Notes: generated from the letters alone by a model not told the origin. Shown: positions 8,383 to 17,037, numbered from the stretch's first letter. The stretch is DNA of 64,000 nucleotides from Flavobacterium sp. (GCF_027531905.1 NZ_JAPZSU010000009.1:1-64000); one strand, 5' to 3'. Numbers and translations are program-made.

Positions 8383-9218
8383 TTTATCCCTAAATGTTGT
8401 AGAAGTATTTCATTCAATACTTTGGCAGTGCCTATTGCAAATTCTTTTTTTCTATATTTTGTTATGGGCTGAATTCCCCTAATCACATTGGTTATAAATA
8501 ATTCATCTGCTTTTTGAAGATCAAAAGGCGAAATAATCTGCTCAACCACTTCTAAATCGGTTTCTTTTTTGGCTAATCTCAAAATTTGCTTTCTCATAAT
8601 CCCATTCAAACACCCTTCACTAACTGGTGGAGTAATTAACCTATTACCCATTTTCATAAACAAATTACCCTGCAAAGCTTCCACCACATTTTTGCCATCA
8701 TTTAGCAATATGCAATTGTCTAAATCATTCTCATTAGCATAAATACTACCTGTAATATGAATCATTTTATTAGTAGTTTTCAAAGTAGAAAGCAACTGTT
8801 TTGAAATGTAGAAATCCTTATACAAATCTACTTCATATTCATTCTCATTAACGCTATACAACGGATTTTCTATAACTGAAGCTTGAATCAAAAAAGACAC
8901 TGTATTATTAGTAGGCAAATAAAATCCCCCATCGTTTCTGTAAACTGTAATTCTAACACGAGCGGATTGCTCACATTTATTACTTTTGGCTAAAGTTAGT
9001 ATTTGTTCTTCAATATATTCTAAGGTAAAAGTCATTGGGATTTCCATACGGACAATTCGCATCGCAGCCATTAATCTAAAATAATGATCCTCAAAAAATA
9101 AAATCTTACCATCTATAACTTTGATTGTTTCAAATACGCCATCACCATACAAAAAACCTCGATTTTGTTCTAACAAATTTGTATTTGAATCCAGTAGTGT
9201 TCCGTTAAAATTAATCAT
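8379..9218 (-). CDS. Class IV PLP-dependent aminotransferase
   Basis: A fold-type IV PLP enzyme of 279 residues (branched-chain aminotransferase / D-amino acid aminotransferase / aminodeoxychorismate lyase superfamily). It begins MINFNGTLLDSN and has GVFETIKV near residue 28. The likely PLP lysine is in STLKTTNKM. The second PLP motif reads VVEALQGNLFM in place of the usual EGSxSNVF. The C-terminus has ITNVIRGIQPI. The length and weak E-x-x-x-N-x-F motif suit an aminodeoxychorismate lyase-like member (pabC), but the substrate cannot be decided from sequence. It stands alone on the minus strand. Confidence 0.85.
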   Translation of the reverse strand: MINFNGTLLDSNTNLLEQNRGFLYGDGVFETIKVIDGKILFFEDHYFRLMAAMRIVRMEIPMTFTLEYIEEQILTLAKSNKCEQSARVRITVYRNDGGFYLPTNNTVSFLIQASVIENPLYSVNENEYEVDLYKDFYISKQLLSTLKTTNKMIHITGSIYANENDLDNCILLNDGKNVVEALQGNLFMKMGNRLITPPVSEGCLNGIMRKQILRLAKKETDLEVVEQIISPFDLQKADELFITNVIRGIQPITKYRKKEFAIGTAKVLNEILLQHLGIN

Positions 9219-9273
9219 AAAAAAAGCCCTAAAATTAGTTTAGGGCAAAGATATAGTTTAAAATAGACTTTTA

Positions 9274-9666
9274 CTACACGGAACCGATGAGATGTTTTAA
9301 ATCAGAAATTTGATTTTCCCACAACTGTGACGCTTCAGGAATTTCGTTTTTCTCAGCAAAATCGATTACCAACAAAGAAACGTCTTTAGTCAGTTCATCT
9401 TCAAGAATATGCAATTCAAAAAAATATTCCGTATCCTTATTTTTATCATCCACCCATCTAAACTTAACTTTTTCTCCTGACTTTTTTGAAGCTAATCTCG
9501 CTTTTTCCTCCGTGTCATCCCAAATGAAAGTAAAAAATTCCCCTCTTGAATTTACATCATCTGCAAACCATTCCGCCAAACCCGAAGGTGTAGATATATA
9601 TTGATACAACAATTGCGGAGAAGAGTTTATAGGAAATTCAATCTCATATCTTACCTTTTGATCCAT
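9274..9666 (-). CDS. START-like (SRPBCC/AHSA1-type) protein
   Basis: A small cytoplasmic helix-grip protein of 130 residues. The pattern IEFPINSSPQLLYQYISTPSGLAEWFADDVN is the opening of an SRPBCC/AHSA1-like ligand pocket. Strands with alternating charged residues follow (FTFIWDDTEEKARL, VKFRWVDDK), and then a long C-terminal helix (WENQISDLKHLIG). It belongs to the START-like group common in Bacteroidota; the ligand is unknown. It lies 55 bases upstream of the aminotransferase on the same strand and could share its transcript. Confidence 0.8.
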   Translation of the reverse strand: MDQKVRYEIEFPINSSPQLLYQYISTPSGLAEWFADDVNSRGEFFTFIWDDTEEKARLASKKSGEKVKFRWVDDKNKDTEYFFELHILEDELTKDVSLLVIDFAEKNEIPEASQLWENQISDLKHLIGSV

Positions 9667-9750
9667 ACTTGTTTTTTTTTTTTGGAAATATAAGAATATA
9701 AAGCCAAAATAAAACGATTTTAAAAAAAAATATTTTTTACACCAATATGC

Positions 9751-9780
9751 TTGTCAACTCTAATTTTATTTTTATATTTG
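9751..9780 (+). promoter_or_regulatory. Promoter of the CAT-anticodon tRNA
   Basis: TTG (9751-9753), 19 bases, TATATTTG (9773-9780). The bases just after (CACCCGCATTCA) recur after the tRNA-Lys promoter near 39843, so the two tRNA leaders are related. Confidence 0.85.
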
Positions 9781-9817
9781 CACCCGCATTCAGGGGTTAT
9801 TCAATTAACCAGAATAT

Positions 9818-9891
9818 GGCGAGATAGCTCAGTTGGTTAGAGCGCAGGATTCATAACCCTGAGGTCCCGAGTTCAAATCTCGGTCTCGCTA
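9818..9891 (+). tRNA. tRNA-Met (CAT), probably elongator
   Basis: A 74-base cloverleaf. The acceptor stem GGCGAGA pairs with TCTCGCT with one G-T at the end. D stem GCTC/GAGC, anticodon loop TTCATAA with anticodon CAT, T arm CCGAG-TTCAAAT-CTCGG, discriminator A. The anticodon stem has an A-C mismatch next to the loop (CAGGA/CCCTG). It lacks the G-C triplets of an initiator, so elongator Met is preferred. A CAT tRNA could also be the lysidine-modified Ile type. Confidence 0.88.
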
Positions 9892-9894
9892 CTA

Positions 9895-9929
9895 AAAGCC
9901 TCAAAATAGTAAATTTGAGGCTTTTTTTT
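9895..9929 (+). terminator. Terminator after the tRNA
   Basis: Stem AAAAGCCTCAAA / TTTGAGGCTTTT with a short loop and a run of eight T. Confidence 0.88.
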
Positions 9930-10027
9930 ATACACTATCTACCTTTCCTTCCTCTTCTTTTAATCCATGATTAAAATCCTCATAAATTGGCATTTGTTAA
10001 TTTTTACCAAAAAGAAAGCTTCAAAAA

Positions 10028-10056
10028 TTGTATGATTGATTTTCTTATTATATTTG
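10028..10056 (+). promoter_or_regulatory. Promoter of the small secreted protein
   Basis: TTG (10028-10030), 18 bases, TATATTTG (10049-10056), 37 bases before the start codon. Confidence 0.75.
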
Positions 10057-10093
10057 ATGATATAAAAGTTAATCAAACCTAAATTCTTATAAA

Positions 10094-10276
10094 ATGAAAA
10101 AAGTAGCAGCAGTTTTAGCTTTTTCATTCTTGGCTTTATCTACTCAAGCACAAGAAGCTCCAGCTAAAGAGAAAACAAAAAAAGAAGCAACAACTACAAA
10201 AAAAGAAGCAACAAAAACAAAGACCGAATGCAAAGCAGAAGGTAAAAAATGTTGCTCTTCTAAAAAATCAAAATAA
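10094..10276 (+). CDS. Small secreted Lys/Thr-rich protein with C-terminal cysteines
   Basis: A 60-residue protein. The first 19 residues are a clear signal peptide (MKKVAAVLAFSFLALSTQAQ), giving a mature chain of about 40 residues. The mature chain is almost entirely Lys, Thr, Glu and Ala, with a repeated unit KKEAT (three times), and ends in a Cys-containing tail ECKAEGKKCCSSKKSK. It should be exported to the periplasm; the basic repeat and Cys tail could bind metal, nucleic acid or the envelope, but no function is known. It has its own promoter and terminator, which supports a real gene. Confidence 0.75.
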   Translation: MKKVAAVLAFSFLALSTQAQEAPAKEKTKKEATTTKKEATKTKTECKAEGKKCCSSKKSK

Positions 10277-10304
10277 AAAAATGCCTCAATTGAGGCATTT
10301 TTTT
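10275..10304. terminator. Bidirectional terminator
   Basis: Perfect palindrome ATGCCTCAATTGAGGCAT flanked by A and T runs. It lies between the converging small secreted protein gene and the DUF4442 gene. Confidence 0.88.
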
Positions 10305-10329
10305 ATTGTTTACTTAAATCTAGAACTTA

Positions 10330-10782
10330 TTATTTTACTCTAACGCTCCATTCAAAATCCATTTCAGAAACCTGAACTCCTTTTTCATCGGTTCCAATGG
10401 ATTTCATCCAAAAGGTTTGCCCCTCCCCTGTTGCGACAGTTTGTTTTATTGCTTCTTCTATCAAATGTCCATCATTACAGATAAATGTAATTCTACCTGT
10501 GGCTTTCTTGGTAAAATTCCCTTTGTTGTTAGCTACTAACATGGATATTTTTCTGCCACTTTTTTGAATTTGATACATTACCAAAGCGCCAGTAGACAAC
10601 TCAGCAGCCATAGCTTGAACAGCAAAATACATAGAATTAAACGGATTTTGATTGATCCAACGGTGTTTTACACTTACTACACATTGCTTTTCGTTAATAG
10701 CTTTTACTCTTACTCCACACAAAAAAGCCGAAGGCAATTTAAAAAATAAGAATTGATTCAATTTTGATACGTTTATTTCCAT
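10330..10782 (-). CDS. DUF4442 hotdog-fold thioesterase-like protein
   Basis: A 150-residue protein resembling acyl-CoA thioesterases of the hotdog fold, DUF4442 family. Seen: an N-terminal helix, strands VVSVKHRWINQNPFNSMYFA, and the central hotdog helix AVQAMAAELSTGALVMYQI, then strand pairs (GRITFICNDG, GEGQTFWMKSIG). A catalytic residue cannot be assigned with confidence. It is probably a cytoplasmic acyl-thioester hydrolase or binding protein, judged from the family only. It converges on the small secreted protein gene. Confidence 0.8.
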   Translation of the reverse strand: MEINVSKLNQFLFFKLPSAFLCGVRVKAINEKQCVVSVKHRWINQNPFNSMYFAVQAMAAELSTGALVMYQIQKSGRKISMLVANNKGNFTKKATGRITFICNDGHLIEEAIKQTVATGEGQTFWMKSIGTDEKGVQVSEMDFEWSVRVK

Positions 10783-11037
10783 TATATATTGGTTTTTGGG
10801 TAAAAGTACAAAAAAATACTATGCATACATATAAAATTACAATATCAACCCTAAACTGTATACACATCAACTAATAATACACTCAAAGTACAATTAATCA
10901 ATAGAAAGTGACTAAATAAGCAGCAACTATAAAAAAATTAGTTTTGTTAATATTTTGTTAATATTTACTACTATGCGATACAAGATACTTTCTTTTAGAC
11001 ATATATTTGCATAAGAAATTACTATATACTTTAAATC

Positions 11038-11493
11038 ATGGAAACATCATCAGAAAAAAACATCGCAACCTTTACTCATTTGAGTACATTGAGCCAGTAT
11101 ATAATTCCGTTTGGAAATTATATCTTCCCTATTTTGATTTGGACTTCAAAAAAGGATCAATCAGAATTTGTAGACCATCACGGAAAACAAGCTATTAACT
11201 TTCAATTGAGCATCCTTATTTACTCACTGGTTATGGCAGCAATTGCATTACCGATATTAATTTTTACTGTTTTTAATAATATGACCTTTGATGAATTCTA
11301 TCACAATCAAGGATTAGTGATAAGAAATTTTAATTTTGAAGACCACATTGGACTTATTACAGTTGGAATCATCGCTGCGCTTGCCTTTGTTGGATTTAAA
11401 ATAGCAGAATTCTTCTTAATAATTATTGCAGCTGTGAAAACATCAAATGGAGAAAAATACCAATATCCATTCACTATTCCCTTTATAAAGTAA
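11038..11493 (+). CDS. DUF4870 membrane protein
   Basis: An inner-membrane protein of 151 residues with the DUF4870 (Tic20-like) pattern: ATFTHLSTLSQYIIPFGNYI, then the motif KDQSEFVDHHGKQAINFQLSI near residues 40-60, two central hydrophobic segments, and a C-terminal segment ending YPFTIPFIK. About three or four membrane spans. Function unknown. A -7 element TATATTTG (11002-11009) lies 29 bases upstream. It stands 120 bases before the PadR operon and may be part of the same envelope-response neighbourhood. Confidence 0.88.
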   Translation: METSSEKNIATFTHLSTLSQYIIPFGNYIFPILIWTSKKDQSEFVDHHGKQAINFQLSILIYSLVMAAIALPILIFTVFNNMTFDEFYHNQGLVIRNFNFEDHIGLITVGIIAALAFVGFKIAEFFLIIIAAVKTSNGEKYQYPFTIPFIK

Positions 11494-11615
11494 TCAATTA
11501 TAAAGTAGTATATAGTAGTCTAATCAACGCTATAAATCATCTCAACTATCACCTGTAATGGAAAGTAATCAAAAAACGAACAGTTCAAATCAAACAAAAA
11601 ATCAAAACGAAAATT

Positions 11616-11948
11616 ATGAACATTGAAAACACAAAAGCCCAGATGCGTAAAGGTGTTCTCGAGTTTTGCATCTTATCAGTTTTAAAAGAAAAAGATGCCT
11701 ACACTTCTGAAATATTAGACACTTTAAAAGACGCAAAATTGTTAGTAGTTGAGGGAACCATTTATCCTTTGCTAACACGATTAAAAAATGACGGATTACT
11801 CAACTATCGTTGGGAAGAATCAACCTCAGGACCACCAAGAAAGTATTATGGTCTAACTGAAATAGGTCAAACCTTTTTAACTGAATTAAGCGGCACTTGG
11901 AATGAATTATCCGAAGCCGTAAGTCTAATAACCAACCAAAAACAATAG
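11616..11948 (+). CDS. PadR family transcriptional regulator
   Basis: A winged-helix regulator of 110 residues, short PadR class. The sequence KGVLEFCILSVLKEKDAYTSEILDTL gives helices 1-3. The wing is VVEGTIYPLLTRLKNDGLLNYRWEESTSGPPRKYYGLTEIG, the hallmark PadR-like stretch. It lies two bases before the PspC-domain gene. In Bacteroidota this PadR-PspC-GIN order is recurrent as far as I recall, so it probably autoregulates the operon in response to envelope stress. The ligand or signal is unknown. Confidence 0.93.
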   Translation: MNIENTKAQMRKGVLEFCILSVLKEKDAYTSEILDTLKDAKLLVVEGTIYPLLTRLKNDGLLNYRWEESTSGPPRKYYGLTEIGQTFLTELSGTWNELSEAVSLITNQKQ

Positions 11949-11950
11949 TC

Positions 11951-13675
11951 ATGAACAAAACTGTAAATATAAACCTAGGAGGAATGTTCTTCCATATTGA
12001 TGAAGATGCATACCAAAAATTAACTCGTTATTTTGAAGCAATAAGACGTTCTTTGTCTAAATCATCTGGACAAGAAGAAATCATTAAAGATATCGAAATG
12101 CGTGTTTCAGAATTATTAAATGAAAAACAAAAAAGCGAAAAACACGTAGTAGGACTGAAAGATGTAGATGAAGTAATTGCTGTAATGGGGCAACCTGAAG
12201 ATTACATCATTGAAGAAGAAACAAACGCTTCAGGAAAATTTAATGATTATAGCACAAGAGCTACCAAAAAATTATACCGAGATAAAGAAAAAGGAATGAT
12301 TGGTGGTGTAGCTACAGGTCTTGGACATTACTTTGGAATCGATGCGGTTTGGTTAAAAATTATGTTCTTAATCTTTGTTTTTGCTGGATTTGGCTCAGGT
12401 ATATTAGCGTATATCATCCTTTGGATTGTAACTCCAGAAGCCATCACCACTTCAGAAAAACTTGAAATGACTGGTGAACCCGTAACCATCTCTAATATCG
12501 AGAAAAAAGTTCGTGAAGAATTTGAAAATGTATCTGGTAAATTCAAAAATGCCGATTATGACAAAATGGGAAACCAAGTAAAATCTGGAGCTGAAAAATT
12601 GGGAAACTCTTTAGGTGATTTTATTATGACTCTTTTTAAAGTTTTCTCTAAAATTTTAGGTGTATTTATAATCTTGACAGGACTTTTTACACTAGTTAGC
12701 TTATTTATTGGGGTATTTACATTAGGCTCTTCAGCATTTATCGATTTTCCTTGGCAAAACTTCGTTGAAGCTGGGAACTTTGCTGACTATCCAGTTTGGA
12801 GCTTTGGATTATTGATGTTTTTTGCTATCGGAATCCCTTTCTTTTTCCTAACTATATTAGGATTCAAGTTATTATCACCAACTATTGGATCAATTGGAAA
12901 CATTGCTAAATATAGTTTGTTGGCTTTGTGGTTAATCTCTATTGCCATCTTAATCTCTATAGGAGTAAAAACAGCCACTCAAGTAGCGTATGACGGAAAA
13001 ACAGTAGCCAAACAAAATATCCCTTTGAATGCAAACGATACTTTGTTCGTGAAATTCAGATATAATGATTATTACACTAAAGATATCGACGATCATACTG
13101 AATTTGAATTTGTACAAGATTCTGCGAACAACAAATTGATCTATTCTAATAATGTAAGCTTGAGAATTTTATACACCGATGAAAAAACACCTTACATTCA
13201 AATTGAAAGAACAGCCAAAGGAAAATCGTTTCAAGACGCTAAATTCAGAGCTGAAAAAATTCAATATGGTATAAAAGTAGAAGGAAATCATTTGTACTTA
13301 GACAATTATTTATTGACCGATGTAAAAAACAAATTCCGTGATCAAGAAGTAGAATTGTATTTGTATTTGCCAGAAGGTACTTTATTGAAACCAGATGCAT
13401 CAGTACAAAACTATGATCGTTCAGATAATGATTTCTTCAATTTACACTATAGCTCAGACAATTACGTTTACAAAGTAACTGATTCTCAAATAAAATGTTT
13501 AAATTGCCCTGATGATGAGGACGAGTGGAATGATGTAGAAAATGATTCAACCGCTACTAATGTTACCATCAATGAAAATGGCATTTCTATTAAAAAGGAT
13601 ACTTTAATTAAATCCAATAAGGATATAAAAGAATTAAAAATCAATAAAGACGGAATAATCATCAAAACCGAATAG
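11951..13675 (+). CDS. PspC domain membrane protein
   Basis: A 574-residue membrane protein. Residues 1-85 are a soluble N-terminal region (INLGGMFFHIDEDAYQKL, a domain often seen before PspC in this phylum). Residues 100-160 are the PspC domain (KKLYRDKEKGMIGGVATGLG then GIDAVWLKIMFL). Further spans lie near 225-255, 280-310 and 320-340. The last 230 residues form a soluble beta-rich region, probably periplasmic, that ends in an acidic, Asn/Asp/Lys-rich tail. It is probably an envelope-stress component partnered with the downstream GIN lipoprotein. Confidence 0.9.
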   Translation: MNKTVNINLGGMFFHIDEDAYQKLTRYFEAIRRSLSKSSGQEEIIKDIEMRVSELLNEKQKSEKHVVGLKDVDEVIAVMGQPEDYIIEEETNASGKFNDYSTRATKKLYRDKEKGMIGGVATGLGHYFGIDAVWLKIMFLIFVFAGFGSGILAYIILWIVTPEAITTSEKLEMTGEPVTISNIEKKVREEFENVSGKFKNADYDKMGNQVKSGAEKLGNSLGDFIMTLFKVFSKILGVFIILTGLFTLVSLFIGVFTLGSSAFIDFPWQNFVEAGNFADYPVWSFGLLMFFAIGIPFFFLTILGFKLLSPTIGSIGNIAKYSLLALWLISIAILISIGVKTATQVAYDGKTVAKQNIPLNANDTLFVKFRYNDYYTKDIDDHTEFEFVQDSANNKLIYSNNVSLRILYTDEKTPYIQIERTAKGKSFQDAKFRAEKIQYGIKVEGNHLYLDNYLLTDVKNKFRDQEVELYLYLPEGTLLKPDASVQNYDRSDNDFFNLHYSSDNYVYKVTDSQIKCLNCPDDEDEWNDVENDSTATNVTINENGISIKKDTLIKSNKDIKELKINKDGIIIKTE

Positions 13676-13677
13676 TT

Positions 13678-14418
13678 ATGGTAAAAATAATCACACTAGT
13701 AACAAAATTCATTATTGTTACGCTGACCGCTTTACTGTTTGCCTCTTGTAATTTGTCTGCAAATTTCAATTCCATCACAGGAAGTGGAAATGTGACTACC
13801 GAAAAGAGAATTGTAAATGGCGATTTTAAAAGTATTGAAGTAGGAAACGCTATCGACTTGGTAATCGAACAATCCGATAAAGTTGAAATCATTGTAGAAG
13901 CCGATGACAATTTGCAAAAAGAAATCACTACCAAAGTAGAAGACGGTAAGCTTATTATTGGATGCAAATACAGTTCTTTCTTGAATATCACTTCGAAAAA
14001 AGTAATTGTTCGAGCTCCTATTATTGAAGGCATTGAAGCCAATAGCGCTTCGACTGTAAATAGTAAATCAACCCTTAAAGCTTCTGAATTTAAGATTGAT
14101 GCTTCGAGCGCGGCTTCTTTGGATTTGAACATAGAATCTGAAAAAATAATTTGCGATTCTGGAAGTGGAAGTAGCATAGTATTGAAAGGAAAAGCTATTA
14201 GTTTGCAAACAAGTTCTTCCAGCGGAAGTTCTATTAATATTGGCGAGTTGTTGGCAAACGATATCAAATCAGAGGCTTCATCAGGAAGTATTCAATCGCT
14301 ACATCCGTTGGTGAGTCTTGATGCCGAAGCGTCGAGCGGAGCAAACATCTCCTATAAAAACAAACCTAAAAGACTAAAGAAAAGCGAAAGCTCTGGCGGT
14401 TCGATAAGCCAAGAATAG
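13678..14418 (+). CDS. Head GIN domain lipoprotein (DUF2807)
   Basis: A predicted lipoprotein of 246 residues. The N-terminus has a hydrophobic segment and lipobox LFASC, placing the lipidated Cys near residue 24. The rest is the right-handed beta-helix-like head GIN domain: ITGSGNVTTEKRIVNGDFKS, IEVGNAIDLVIEQSD, then many Ser/Asn/Gly-rich turns (SSGSSINIG, EASSGSIQ). These are usually surface- or periplasm-exposed proteins of unknown ligand. Start two bases after the PspC stop; third gene of the PadR operon. Confidence 0.92.
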   Translation: MVKIITLVTKFIIVTLTALLFASCNLSANFNSITGSGNVTTEKRIVNGDFKSIEVGNAIDLVIEQSDKVEIIVEADDNLQKEITTKVEDGKLIIGCKYSSFLNITSKKVIVRAPIIEGIEANSASTVNSKSTLKASEFKIDASSAASLDLNIESEKIICDSGSGSSIVLKGKAISLQTSSSSGSSINIGELLANDIKSEASSGSIQSLHPLVSLDAEASSGANISYKNKPKRLKKSESSGGSISQE

Positions 14419-14435
14419 TTTTTAGTTGAAACAAA

Positions 14436-14466
14436 AAAAAGTCCTTCGCTGTGAAGGACTTTTTTT
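14436..14466 (+). terminator. Terminator after the PadR-PspC-GIN operon
   Basis: Stem AGTCCTTC / GAAGGACT, loop GCTGT, flanked by A and T runs. Confidence 0.9.
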
Positions 14467-14511
14467 ATGACTAAAATTAAGATGTAACCCAAAATTCTTA
14501 TTGCCGCTCTT

Positions 14512-14620
14512 TAGCCCCGATCGCAGTGGAAATCCTTTGTTGCCGGGGTTCGGCAACAAAGATTATAACGGAGAGCGGGACTTTGAATACAAAAAAGCGC
14601 TTTGACTACTGCTCCTAAAA
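14512..14620 (-). repeat. Dispersed 3'-end hairpin element, copy 1
   Basis: Read on the minus strand it starts TTTTAGGAGC just after the trxB stop, continues with CCCGCT and TATAATC, then a hairpin (CTTTGTTGCC / GGCAACAAAG on the plus strand) and ends ATCGGGGCTA. Related copies lie at 46673, 52254 and 59130. All four follow the stop of a same-strand gene. Confidence 0.85.
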
Positions 14621-14623
14621 AAA

Positions 14624-15571
14624 TTACTCTTTGGCTGCCAAATAACGCTCGGCATCCAATGCTGCCATACAACCTGTACCTGCAGCGGTAATGGCTTGGC
14701 GGTACACGTGATCGGCGGCGTCTCCTGCTACGAAAACTCCTGCTACATTCGTTTTTGAACTTCCTGGAACGTTAACGATATAACCCGTTTCGTCTAAGGT
14801 CAAGTAATCTTTGAAGATATCGGTGTTGGGTTTATGACCAATGGCTACGAAAAATCCAGTTGCTGGAATGTCATACACTTCATCGGTAATTTTGTTTTTT
14901 ACTTTGATAGCCGAAACCACTTGTTTGTCTCCTAAAACTTCAACGGTATCGTGGTTTAAAAGGATTTCGATGTTTTCGGTTTTGCGTACTCTTTCTTCCA
15001 TAATTTTGGAAGCTCTGAATTTTTCACTTCTAACCAACATCGTTACTTTTTTGCATAACTTAGATAAGTAGTGTGCTTCTTCGCAAGCAGAATCACCTGC
15101 TCCAACGATTACTACTTCTTGGTTTCTATAGAAAAATCCATCACAAACGGCACAAGCTGAAACTCCGCCACCCATTTTTAAATAATGTTGTTCTGAGGGT
15201 AAACCTAAATATTTTGCAGAAGCTCCTGTAGAAACAATCACGGTTTCGCAGTGTAATTCGATAGTATCATTAATCCAAACTTTGTGGATATCGCCAGAGA
15301 AATCAACTTTTGTAGCCCAACCGTCACGCACATCAGCGCCAAAACGTTGTGCTTGTTGTTGCAACTGAATCATCATTTCTGGTCCAGTTACACCGTCTAC
15401 ATAACCTGGGAAATTTTCAACTTCATTGGTCGTTGTCAACTGTCCACCAGGTTGCATTCCTTGGTACAAAACTGGATTCATATTGGCTCTAGCAGCATAA
15501 ATAGCCGCGGTATAACCCGCAGGACCTGAACCTATAATTAGGCATTTTATTTTTTCGATAGTATTTGACAT
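14624..15571 (-). CDS. trxB: Thioredoxin-disulfide reductase
   Basis: A cytoplasmic FAD enzyme of 315 residues that reduces thioredoxin with NADPH. FAD motif GSGPAGYTAAIYAARA at residues 13-28. The redox-active cysteines are in SACAVCDGFF (C138/C141 region). NADPH motif GAGDSACEEA follows. The C-terminal FAD motif is GVFVAGDAADHVYRQAITAAGTG. All hallmarks are intact. A minus-strand -7 element TATTTTTG lies at 15599-15606. The gene is monocistronic and followed by repeat copy 1. Confidence 0.97.
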   Translation of the reverse strand: MSNTIEKIKCLIIGSGPAGYTAAIYAARANMNPVLYQGMQPGGQLTTTNEVENFPGYVDGVTGPEMMIQLQQQAQRFGADVRDGWATKVDFSGDIHKVWINDTIELHCETVIVSTGASAKYLGLPSEQHYLKMGGGVSACAVCDGFFYRNQEVVIVGAGDSACEEAHYLSKLCKKVTMLVRSEKFRASKIMEERVRKTENIEILLNHDTVEVLGDKQVVSAIKVKNKITDEVYDIPATGFFVAIGHKPNTDIFKDYLTLDETGYIVNVPGSSKTNVAGVFVAGDAADHVYRQAITAAGTGCMAALDAERYLAAKE

Positions 15572-15774
15572 TGTGTTTTGAGTTTTTTAAAATACACGCA
15601 AAAATAGGATTTTAAAAAATAATAACTGGCTTAGAAGTATTTGTTTTGATTATGAAGTGATAAAAAAATACCTTTTTGGATAACAAAAAGATTTTTACAA
15701 GGATAGCATGAATTGTTTCCACTTATTTAATCATTTGTTTTTGATTCTTCTCGAAAACAAAAAAACAAAAACTA

Positions 15775-17037
15775 TCATGTCTTTAGCTTTTTCTTTTTTG
15801 CCGCGGGGAATAACACATTATTTAAAATTAATCGATAACCTGGAGAATTAGGATGTAAGTCTAGTACCGTGGCAGGATCACCAACTTGGTGTTGAAAATC
15901 TTCGGGATCATGACCTCCATAAAAGGTGAACATACCCTTACCTTTTTGTCCATGAATATATCGTGCTTCGCCATTGAGTTCACAACTCCCTAATACAAGG
16001 ATATTTGATTTTACCAATTCGGCATCAAAGGCAGTAGTTTGTCCCATAAACCCTTTGATCAATTGAGTATGATTCTGACACAACATACTAGGAATTGGAT
16101 CCCACTTGGCGGAGAATTCCATTAAGGTAAAATAATCTTTTTCCATTGGGATTTTTCGTCTACCAGTCATGTCAATATTTGAAAATTCATATTGTTCTGG
16201 GCGTCGCTCCAAGGTGAAATTTTTGAAAGCAAAAGAGCGATCAAAGTTTAATAAAGATTGATAATTGGGGGTACTTGCATCCCCATCGAACATGGTTTCG
16301 CAAATATCTATCCCTTCGGCAGCCAAAGCAATGTCGAAACTATCGGTTGCAGAACACATAGCAAACATAAATCCACCACCAATTACAAAATGACTTATTT
16401 TTTGCGCTACAGCTCCTTTCTCCTCTGCTACTTTTGTATAGCCTAACTTCTTTGCTAAAGCTTCTGCTTCCTTTTTTTGATCAATGTACCAAGGGGTATT
16501 TTTATAGGCGCTATAAAATTTCCCGTATTGCCCCGTAAAATCTTCATGATGCAAGTGCAACCAATCGTAAAGCAGTAACTGATCTGATAAAACTTCTTCA
16601 TCATAAACTGCTGTAAATGGAATCTCGGCATAGGTTAAGACGAGCGTTACTGCATCATCCCAAGGCTGTTTTCCTTTGGGAGTATAAACCGCTATTTTTG
16701 GAGCTTTCTCTAATAAAACCGATTCCATGTTCTGGGAAGGACTAGCAATTTGGTTCAGCAAATCAGTTTCTTCACTATCGGATAGTATTTCAAAACTTAC
16801 CCCACGAATTTGGCATTCTTTACGAATTTCGGGTGCATCGGGCAACAAAAAAGACCCTCCTCTATAATTGAGTAACCAACTGGCTTTGTAATTTTTATCT
16901 AAACACCAATAGGTAATACCATAAGCTTTTAGATGATTTTGTTGTGCCGTTTCATCCATCGGCAACAATATAAACCCCGCATTGGCAGTATGAGATAATA
17001 CTATGAAGCATAGTATAAAAAGAAAATTTGATTTCAT
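15775..17037 (-). CDS. Conserved exported protein ('asparagine synthetase B' in related annotations)
   Basis: A 420-residue protein with a signal peptide (about 1-20, ending HTANA). The mature part has FILLPMDETAQQNHLKAYG, IAVYTPKGKQPWDDAV, VIGGGFMFAMCSATDSFDIA, and FTFYGGHDPEDFQHQVGDP near the C-terminus. I recall this family being named asparagine synthetase B in Flavobacterium annotations. However, I see neither an N-terminal nucleophile Cys glutaminase nor an SGGxDS ATP motif, and the signal peptide argues against a cytosolic synthetase. The GGG/GG(H)DPE motifs suggest a hydrolase-like or amidotransferase-like fold in the periplasm. Function unknown. Confidence 0.55.
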   Translation of the reverse strand: MKSNFLFILCFIVLSHTANAGFILLPMDETAQQNHLKAYGITYWCLDKNYKASWLLNYRGGSFLLPDAPEIRKECQIRGVSFEILSDSEETDLLNQIASPSQNMESVLLEKAPKIAVYTPKGKQPWDDAVTLVLTYAEIPFTAVYDEEVLSDQLLLYDWLHLHHEDFTGQYGKFYSAYKNTPWYIDQKKEAEALAKKLGYTKVAEEKGAVAQKISHFVIGGGFMFAMCSATDSFDIALAAEGIDICETMFDGDASTPNYQSLLNFDRSFAFKNFTLERRPEQYEFSNIDMTGRRKIPMEKDYFTLMEFSAKWDPIPSMLCQNHTQLIKGFMGQTTAFDAELVKSNILVLGSCELNGEARYIHGQKGKGMFTFYGGHDPEDFQHQVGDPATVLDLHPNSPGYRLILNNVLFPAAKKKKLKT

